Assembly: GCA_903931645.1 (NCBI GenBank)
Contig: CAIZDF010000666.1
Span: 1-5,041, forward strand
Length of the DNA: 5,041 nt
Reading direction: 5' to 3'
Origin: an uncultured Tolumonas sp.
GTDB lineage: Bacteria > Pseudomonadota > Gammaproteobacteria > Enterobacterales > Aeromonadaceae
Shown: in pieces, positions 1 to 5,041 of the stretch
Layout: each line of letters starts with the position of its first letter
Position numbering within the stretch: position 1 is the first letter of the stretch
Position numbers and translations under genes: made by a program
Notes under the pieces: generated by a model
What the model was told of the DNA's origin: nothing
Database searches by the model: none
Seen by the model: the letters and a program-made list of their open reading frames with translations, nothing else

Positions 1-1061
1 AGTTTTGGCTTTTCTACATTAATGTCTTTGCCTTCATAACACCAAAGCAAATATTGAGTAATCAATTTACGAGATCCAAACAACTCGACGGGTAACTGGT
101 TGTTTTCAGCAGCGACATCAATAACGTGCTTTATTTGTTTAAAATCTTGTTTGTATTGTGGAAAATCGATCATGCGTTTTATTCTGGCCGGATGGTTTTC
201 AGTGGTTTGACTCATTCCAGTTTGAATACATTGCAATATAGCGGCGCCATAACGACTTCGTTGCTGCGGAGCAATATCTATTTGCGCAAGTTCACGTTCG
301 GTTTGTGGCCGTTTTCGGCTTAATTCGGCTAAAAATTCTTCACGCAAAATAAAATTCTGCGGGCGATCTTCTGAGATAGCGGTGGTATAACGCCATTTAG
401 CAAGTTCGCGTAAAACAGCAAGCTCTGACGGATATAACTGCCAAGCACCATTTATATCTTTATAAAGATCATCTAAGACAATCGGTTGTTGTTTAGCAGT
501 GAGCAGTGAGGCCATTTCCTCTAAAAACCACTCTGTTTTTCCTGTAGAGTCAAGATGATAAGTAAGATGTTCATACAAAGGCTGTAAGTATGAAACATCT
601 TTTGCCGCATAATGTTTTTGCGCCTCTGTTAATGGTCTGGCAAGCCAGTCTGTTAAAGTCTGATCCTTGGAAACTGTTTCAGCGCATATTTTCTCAACTA
701 ATGCTGCATACCCCAAAGACGGGCCATAGCCCAAAAAGGCAGCCGCGACTTGTGTGTCAAAAATTTTTGCTGGTAGTTTTTGTGAACAAGTCTGCAAAAC
801 ATCTAAATCTTCTTTGCACGAGTGAAAAATGAAAAGTTTATTATCTGCGAACAACGTATCCCATAAAGATTGAATACTATTCAAAACTAAAGGATCAATT
901 AAATAATCGACAGAATTAAGGTGTACTTGCAATAAACCCAATTTAGGGAAATAAGTGGAAACGCGAATAAACTCGGTATCTAATAAAAGAGTTGGAGTAA
1001 GACTGATTTGTGCCAATAATGGCTTTAATAAAATATCTGAATCAATATAGCTGTATGACAT
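1..1061 (-). CDS. rnd: Ribonuclease D, 3' end cut off by the window edge
   Basis: RNase D is a 3'-to-5' exoribonuclease of the DEDD (DnaQ-like) superfamily. It trims tRNA precursors and other small stable RNAs in the cytoplasm. Reading the minus strand from the ATG at 1061 gives 353 residues with no stop before base 1; the E. coli protein is about 375 residues, so only some 20 residues are missing. The exonuclease domain is intact: D28 and E30 in DTEF (Exo I), D85 in the HSCKEDLDVL segment (Exo II), and Y151 and D155 in YAAKD (Exo III). These match the catalytic positions of the E. coli enzyme. A first HRDC nucleic-acid-binding domain follows at about 209-289 (SELAVLRELAKWR), then the start of the second HRDC-like region. 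The start is forced: upstream in frame lie six sense codons without ATG, GTG or TTG, and then the stop of the NIF3 gene. No good Shine-Dalgarno is visible, so translation may be coupled to the gene before it. Confidence 0.96.
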   Translation of the reverse strand, partial: MSYSYIDSDILLKPLLAQISLTPTLLLDTEFIRVSTYFPKLGLLQVHLNSVDYLIDPLVLNSIQSLWDTLFADNKLFIFHSCKEDLDVLQTCSQKLPAKIFDTQVAAAFLGYGPSLGYAALVEKICAETVSKDQTLTDWLARPLTEAQKHYAAKDVSYLQPLYEHLTYHLDSTGKTEWFLEEMASLLTAKQQPIVLDDLYKDINGAWQLYPSELAVLRELAKWRYTTAISEDRPQNFILREEFLAELSRKRPQTERELAQIDIAPQQRSRYGAAILQCIQTGMSQTTENHPARIKRMIDFPQYKQDFKQIKHVIDVAAENNQLPVELFGSRKLITQYLLWCYEGKDINVEKPK

Positions 1062-1079
1062 AATAGCCCAAATAGCAGG

Positions 1080-1838
1080 TTATGCAGGATTATCAATATC
1101 GATAAACTGCACATCCAGATCATTAAATTGTTGTTGTAACCATTCACCTAACGCTTTAATTCCATAGCGCTCAGTCGCATGATGACCTGCTGCATAGAAA
1201 ACAACATTATTTTCTCGGGCAGTGTGTACGGTATGCTCAGAAACCTCACCAGTGATATAGGCATCAATACCGTAATCAATGGCTTGTTGAAGATAACTTT
1301 GCGCACCACCTGTGCACCAGGCAATATGCTGTATTTTTTGCATTGGTTCATGGCTAATCATCGGCATCCGAAATAAGACTTTCGCAACATGTGTTGCAAA
1401 CTCAGAAGCCAACATTGGTTCCGCCAGATAACCATGGAATACCAAGCATTCAGGATTATCTGGATCAATGGGCACGATACCACTGACACCCAGTTGCTTA
1501 CCCAGCTGAACATTGTTCCCGAGCTGAATATGGCCATCCAGAGGAAGGTGATATGCTAACAGGTTAATATCATTTTTAATCAGAGAACGAATCCGCCGCC
1601 CTTTCATTCCTTTTAATGAAGGTGGTTCACCCGGCCAAAAATAGCCGTGGTGAACCAGCAAAGCATCTGCTTGCAACCGTATAGCCTCATCGATTAAAGC
1701 CTGGGAAGCAGTTACACCAGTAACTATCGTCTTGATTTCTTTTTTTCCTTCAACTTGCAAGCCATTGGGCGCATAGTCTTTGAAAGCAGAGACCTTCAAT
1801 AAGTTACTGATATATGATTCGAGATCTGTATTTTTCAT
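1080..1838 (-). CDS. ybgI: NIF3/YbgI-family dinuclear metal-binding protein
   Basis: This is a member of the NIF3 (DUF34) family, 252 residues from the preferred start; E. coli YbgI has 247. Databases often label the family 'GTP cyclohydrolase 1 type 2 homolog', but the cellular role is not firmly established. The family forms a toroidal hexamer with a dinuclear metal site. The expected ligands are present: H63 and H64 in VHHGYFW, D101 in HLPLDGH, and H219 and E223 in GHHATERYG. DYAPNGLQVEG near residues 21-31, WCTGG at 174-178 and ITGEVSEHT at 195-203 are further family signatures. The frame can be extended four codons to a TTG at 1850 that overlaps the dedD stop. I chose the ATG at 1838 because MKNT followed by D or E is where E. 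coli YbgI begins, and a weak GAG lies 7 bases upstream. It follows dedD by 8 bases and precedes rnd by 18 bases. Confidence 0.95.
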   Translation of the reverse strand: MKNTDLESYISNLLKVSAFKDYAPNGLQVEGKKEIKTIVTGVTASQALIDEAIRLQADALLVHHGYFWPGEPPSLKGMKGRRIRSLIKNDINLLAYHLPLDGHIQLGNNVQLGKQLGVSGIVPIDPDNPECLVFHGYLAEPMLASEFATHVAKVLFRMPMISHEPMQKIQHIAWCTGGAQSYLQQAIDYGIDAYITGEVSEHTVHTARENNVVFYAAGHHATERYGIKALGEWLQQQFNDLDVQFIDIDNPA

Positions 1839-1846
1839 AATGTAGC

Positions 1847-2836
1847 TCAATTACCAACAGCTGAATAAGCAATAACCCGAGCTGATGTACCACCTACCCG
1901 ATTGATGTTAGTTAGCATAGCTTGTAATTTGTCTTTTGAGACATCGGGGCCAACCATAACCCGCGTCAATTGACCAGAGCGCTGAGCAGAAGCACCATAC
2001 CCTGCGCTACGCAACTTAGCGGCTAAAGCCTGAGCATTTTCCGCATTTGAGAATACACCAACCTGAATAATCCAGGAACCGCTATGAACAACGCTAGCAG
2101 CTGGTTTCGGTGTTGTTGTGTAACTTGTTGATGAAGAAGGTGATTTTGATGCGGCTCTTTCTGCCTCTACCTGAGCAGCTGTTTTAATAGTAAGGCCACT
2201 TTCATCACGCTTCACTGTCATTTTAGGTTCAGTCGCGATAGTTTCTGTAGTGCGCGCCTCAGACTCCTGCACCGCAGGTTTGTTTTCTATCTCTTTGTTA
2301 TTTTCTAATGCTGTTTCTCGGACTTTAGCCAATTCTTTTGCTTTGGCTGCAGCTAAAGCGTCTTTTTTCTTCAGCTCTAACTCGCGTGCTTTAGCTTTGG
2401 CAAGTTCAGTGGCCTGCTGTTTTTCTGTGGCAACAGACGCTACTTTCTCACTAACGACACCTGTTTCAGTGATGGTTACCGGAGCAGCAACTTCTTCCAC
2501 TTTCCACTGTTCATTAGTCTTCACAGCCGGTTTAACTGCCGATGTTGCCGCGCTGACCGTTGTTGTTGCAGAGGTATTATTAGCAACAACGACACCCGTT
2601 GCACCGCTGGCGCTGGCATTAGTGGTGGTCGTATTATTTTGTGCAGCAGAGGCTGTCAATCCAACTGTTGTCTCATTTGGATGAGCAGCTAAAGACTGCT
2701 CCGGTCTAAGCGGGATGCTTCCGGCTGGTGCAGCGATATCATTTTTCTTTCCCATGAGTAAATCAGGAAGAAAAATAACACCTAACGAAACCAGAATTAC
2801 TGTGCCGATCAAGCGGTTTTGAAATTGTGTAGCCAA
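1847..2836 (-). CDS. dedD: DedD-type SPOR-domain cell division protein with TTG start
   Basis: DedD is an inner-membrane protein whose periplasmic SPOR domain binds denuded septal peptidoglycan and supports constriction. This protein has 329 residues against about 220 in E. coli. The N-terminus (residues 1-27, MATQFQNRLIGTVILVSLGV onward) is clearly DedD-like: a short cytoplasmic stretch, then one membrane helix at about 9-26. The linker is long. Residues 60-108 are rich in Ala, Thr, Ser, Asn and Val, and 138-182 is a charged Ala/Lys/Glu segment (for example KAKARELELKKKDALAAAKA) likely to be helical, resembling the TolA stalk. The SPOR domain spans about 253-327, with WIIQVGVFSNAENAQALAAK, LRSAGY and TRVMVGP. 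The start is TTG, because no ATG exists before the conserved N-terminus and a good AGAGGT lies 8 bases upstream. It sits 30 bases after folC and ends 8 bases before the NIF3 gene. Confidence 0.94.
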   Translation of the reverse strand: MATQFQNRLIGTVILVSLGVIFLPDLLMGKKNDIAAPAGSIPLRPEQSLAAHPNETTVGLTASAAQNNTTTTNASASGATGVVVANNTSATTTVSAATSAVKPAVKTNEQWKVEEVAAPVTITETGVVSEKVASVATEKQQATELAKAKARELELKKKDALAAAKAKELAKVRETALENNKEIENKPAVQESEARTTETIATEPKMTVKRDESGLTIKTAAQVEAERAASKSPSSSTSYTTTPKPAASVVHSGSWIIQVGVFSNAENAQALAAKLRSAGYGASAQRSGQLTRVMVGPDVSKDKLQAMLTNINRVGGTSARVIAYSAVGN

Positions 2837-2844
2837 GATAGTTA

Positions 2845-2850
2845 ACCTCT
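2845..2850 (-). promoter_or_regulatory. Ribosome binding site deciding the TTG start of dedD
   Basis: The minus strand reads AGAGGT here, then 8 bases, then TTG at 2836. This close match to the anti-Shine-Dalgarno sequence at good spacing supports the non-ATG start, and the protein from that codon aligns with the DedD N-terminus. It is seen directly in the folC-dedD gap. Confidence 0.75.
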
Positions 2851-2866
2851 GAATTATCTCTGCTTA

Positions 2867-4123
2867 TTAATGCTGTTCAATGATAGCAAGTACACCAGCA
2901 ACAGTGAAAAATGAACCAAAAACAATGACCAAATCATTTTCTGATGCTTGAGCCAATGCAGCATGATATGCATTTTCAACATTTTGATGACAGGTAAAAT
3001 TACATGTATCCGGTAAAAAAGTGGATAAGTCGTGTGCTGATGCAGCCCGCGGCCCCGATAAATCAGCTAAATGCCAAACACAGATTTGTGGAACTAAATG
3101 CTGAAGGGTATGTTCGATGTCTTTATCTTTTAACATACCAACAACAGCAATAATTTTTTCTGCCGCCTGTTCTTTTAGTTTCTGGGCCAAGTATCGGGCG
3201 GCATGAGGGTTATGCGCCACATCAACTATGACAGTTGGATTTTTTTGTAATGTTTGAAAACGCCCAGCCAACCGTGCTTTAGTCAAACCGGTACAAATAG
3301 CCTCTTCAGAAATAGAAAGGGATAATTGCTCAAGAGTCGCTAATACTGTGGCAGCATTTTGTAACGGCAGAACAGGTATCGGTAAATGTTTGAACTGCCA
3401 TCTGTCACCATGGAAAGTCCATTCATTATCTGTTGCCAGATAACTGAATTGCTCCCCTACTGAATACAAACTGGCGCAGATCTCCTGGGCCGTTGTATAC
3501 AAACTTGCAGGCGGCTGAGGTTCTCCATTGATGGCTGGTCTTCCGGCTCTATAGATACCCGCTTTTTCAACAGCAATAGCTTCTCTAGTGTCACCGAGCC
3601 AGTCACAATGATCTAAGTCAATACTAGTGATAACAGCAACATCCGCATCAATAATATTAGTTGCATCCAGACGCCCACCTAAACCGACTTCCAGAATAAT
3701 CACATCGGGTTGATATTTTTTGAAAATGGAAAAAGCGGCAAGTGTGCCGAATTCAAAAAAAGTCAAACTGATATCAGCACGATTTTGTTCTATCTCTACA
3801 AAAGCAGAACATAAATCTTGATCACTGACTTCGACACCGTTTAGTTTTACTCGCTCGTTATACCGCAGTAAATGCGGAGAAGCGTAAACGCCCGTTGTAT
3901 ATCCAGCTTCTTGTAAAATACTGGCCAGCATGGCACAGGTAGAACCTTTACCGTTAGTGCCACCAACTGTAATTACAATCCCGGGTAATTGAATTAAATC
4001 GGCATGTTCTGCAACGGTACGAACACGTTGCAAACCCAATTCAATTTGCTGAGGATGTATCTGCTCTAAATAAGAAAGCCAGTCGGATAAAGACTGGCTT
4101 TGAGTCATGACAGGTAACGTCAT
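2867..4123 (-). CDS. folC: Bifunctional dihydrofolate synthase / folylpolyglutamate synthase
   Basis: FolC adds glutamate to dihydropteroate to make dihydrofolate, then extends the gamma-glutamyl tail of reduced folates, using ATP, in the cytoplasm. It has 418 residues, close to the roughly 420 of E. coli FolC. Motifs appear in Mur-ligase order. The P-loop VGGTNGKGS lies at 53-61. [11 protein letters not shown] lies at 82-92, [13 protein letters not shown] at 144-156 and TSIDLDH at 166-172. EKAGI at 186-190 has K187 as the likely carbamylated lysine. The C-terminal domain has AGRFQ at 286-290, DVAHNPHAA at 301-309 and GMLKDKDI at 329-336. The ATG at 4123 overlaps the accD stop (ATGA), with GAGG 10 bases upstream inside accD, so translation is probably coupled. 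A second ATG at codon 6 lacks a visible Shine-Dalgarno and is less likely. Sequence alone does not prove both activities, but proteins of this type in gammaproteobacteria are normally bifunctional. Confidence 0.96.
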   Translation of the reverse strand: MTLPVMTQSQSLSDWLSYLEQIHPQQIELGLQRVRTVAEHADLIQLPGIVITVGGTNGKGSTCAMLASILQEAGYTTGVYASPHLLRYNERVKLNGVEVSDQDLCSAFVEIEQNRADISLTFFEFGTLAAFSIFKKYQPDVIILEVGLGGRLDATNIIDADVAVITSIDLDHCDWLGDTREAIAVEKAGIYRAGRPAINGEPQPPASLYTTAQEICASLYSVGEQFSYLATDNEWTFHGDRWQFKHLPIPVLPLQNAATVLATLEQLSLSISEEAICTGLTKARLAGRFQTLQKNPTVIVDVAHNPHAARYLAQKLKEQAAEKIIAVVGMLKDKDIEHTLQHLVPQICVWHLADLSGPRAASAHDLSTFLPDTCNFTCHQNVENAYHAALAQASENDLVIVFGSFFTVAGVLAIIEQH

Positions 4124-4986
4124 GCGTGAGCATCCTCAACAACACTCAGATTCATGAATTTGCCCATCAAGGAAGCCATCTTATTGCGCATATCACGACG
4201 GTCAACAATCATGTCAATAGCACCCTTTTCCAGCAAGAATTCTGAACGTTGGAATCCCTCTGGCAATTTTTCGCGTACAGTTTGTTCAATAACGCGAGGG
4301 CCAGCAAAACCAATCAATGCTTTAGGTTCGCCAACATTGATGTCACCCAACATAGCAAAGCTGGCAGAAACACCACCCATCGTTGGGTCAGTTAATACAG
4401 AGATATAAGGCAAGCCTTCTTCACTCAACCGTTCGAGTGCCGCACTAGTTTTCGCCATTTGCATCAGCGAGAACAAGGCTTCCTGCATACGAGCGCCACC
4501 GGAAGCAGAGAAACAAATCAGACCACGACGCTCTTTAATACATTCATCAACAGCTCGGACAAAGCGGGCGCCGACAACAGACCCCATGGAACCACCCATA
4601 AATGCGAACTCAAATGCACAAGCAACAACAGGAACGCCTTTGACTGTACCTTTCATGACAATCAGCGCATCTTTCTCATTGGTGTCTTTTTGTGCAGCTT
4701 GCAAACGATCCTTATATTTTTTTGAATCTTTAAATTTCAGGATGTCTTGCGGTTCAAGTTCTGCACCCAACTCACTGCGGTTATTAATGTCGAGAAAACG
4801 TTCTAACCGTGCTCTGGCACCAATTCGCATGTGGTGACCACATTTTGGGCAAACAGAGACATTACGTTCAACCTCGGCTTTATATAATACCTGCTCACAC
4901 CCACCACATTTCGTCCAGATACCTTCAGGTATGTTGTGACGACGAGAGTTATCGCTCTTGGGAAGAATCTTTTCAAGCCAGCTCAT
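4120..4986 (-). CDS. accD: Acetyl-CoA carboxylase carboxyltransferase, beta subunit
   Basis: AccD pairs with AccA to form the carboxyltransferase that moves CO2 from carboxybiotin on AccB to acetyl-CoA, making malonyl-CoA in the committed step of fatty acid synthesis. The protein has 288 residues. A four-cysteine zinc ribbon at the N-terminus (C27, C30, C46, C49) is typical of the bacterial subunit. The crotonase-fold core contains [21 protein letters not shown] near 125-145. It also has the two glycine-pair motifs [11 protein letters not shown] (160-170) and [12 protein letters not shown] (200-211), which form the active-site oxyanion environment. The core closely matches E. coli AccD (304 residues), but the protein stops at about residue 288 with SVVEDAHA and lacks the longer Pro/Glu-rich tail. 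The start ATG has AAGGA 5 bases upstream. The stop overlaps the folC start by ATGA. Confidence 0.98.
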   Translation of the reverse strand: MSWLEKILPKSDNSRRHNIPEGIWTKCGGCEQVLYKAEVERNVSVCPKCGHHMRIGARARLERFLDINNRSELGAELEPQDILKFKDSKKYKDRLQAAQKDTNEKDALIVMKGTVKGVPVVACAFEFAFMGGSMGSVVGARFVRAVDECIKERRGLICFSASGGARMQEALFSLMQMAKTSAALERLSEEGLPYISVLTDPTMGGVSASFAMLGDINVGEPKALIGFAGPRVIEQTVREKLPEGFQRSEFLLEKGAIDMIVDRRDMRNKMASLMGKFMNLSVVEDAHA

Positions 4987-4991
4987 GGGAT

Positions 4992-4996
4992 TCCTT
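4992..4996 (-). promoter_or_regulatory. Ribosome binding site of accD
   Basis: The minus strand reads AAGGA, 5 bases before the accD ATG at 4986. It supports that start, which also gives the conserved MSW N-terminus. The rest of the leader up to 5041 is AT-rich, and I see no convincing promoter in it; any promoter may lie beyond the window. Confidence 0.7.
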
Positions 4997-5041
4997 ACTT
5001 AAGTCTTAACTCGATCAAAAATACACATATGAATCTTATTA

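Noticed and set aside
126..832. Short plus-strand open frames at 126-323 and 590-832
   Set aside because: Both lie inside the minus-strand RNase D frame, whose catalytic motifs are intact. Their translations show no family features.
1148..1376. Overlapping short frames on both strands inside the NIF3 gene
   Set aside because: They are shadows of a well-conserved gene with all metal ligands present.
1839..1850. TTG at 1850 as start of the NIF3 gene, giving four extra residues
   Set aside because: The four extra residues are absent from E. coli YbgI, whose MKNT-type start matches the ATG at 1838. The TTG remains possible because it would make a TTGA overlap with the dedD stop.
2250..2684. A 144-residue open frame on the plus strand opposite dedD
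   Set aside because: It is the complement of the low-complexity Ala/Thr/Lys linker of dedD. Its Ala/Val/Ser/Phe-rich translation is what that composition gives on the reverse strand, and it has no recognisable family motif.
4997..5004. Palindrome ACTTAAGT just upstream of accD, as a possible operator
   Set aside because: Eight bases of AT-rich palindrome are expected by chance, and it matches no operator I recognise at this locus.
4154..5009. Several plus-strand frames of 66-88 residues opposite accD
   Set aside because: They lie opposite a highly conserved gene and are compositional shadows; none resembles a known protein.
1..5041. Search for a novel defence system, mobile element, RNA gene or CRISPR array
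   Set aside because: Five conserved housekeeping genes fill nearly every base, gaps are at most 55 bases, and no direct-repeat arrays, terminal inverted repeats or tRNA-like stretches were seen by eye.

Overview
The window is a compact minus-strand block of five housekeeping genes from what looks like a gammaproteobacterium. It reads in transcriptional order from right to left: accD, folC, a dedD-type SPOR gene, a NIF3/YbgI-family gene, and rnd (RNase D), which runs off the left edge. All five proteins line up from memory, residue by residue over their key motifs, with the E. coli counterparts. The accD-folC-dedD order is the one known in E. coli and relatives. The DNA is moderately AT-rich. 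An Aeromonadales-like or related lineage would fit, but the genus cannot be settled from this sequence alone.

Layout: 4987-5041 is the short leader of accD with a good ribosome binding site. accD (4120-4986) overlaps folC (2867-4123) through ATGA. A 30-base gap carrying a clear ribosome binding site leads to dedD (1847-2836), which starts with TTG. The NIF3 gene (start preferred at 1838) follows after 8 bases, and rnd (1061 to beyond base 1) follows after another 18 bases. No intergenic stretch exceeds 55 bases, no convincing terminator or internal promoter is visible, and the whole block is probably one transcription unit.

Functionally the genes are mixed: fatty acid synthesis (AccD), folate synthesis and polyglutamylation (FolC), cell division at the septum (DedD), a conserved metal-binding protein of uncertain role (NIF3/YbgI), and 3'-end RNA processing (RNase D). 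They share no single pathway. The grouping looks like a growth-linked housekeeping operon.

I see no mobile element, RNA gene, CRISPR array or defence-like module, and no evidence for an undescribed system. The points worth a second look are modest: the gene order downstream of dedD (NIF3-rnd rather than cvpA-purF), the long TolA-like linker in DedD, the TTG start of dedD, and the in-frame junction between the NIF3 stop and the rnd start.
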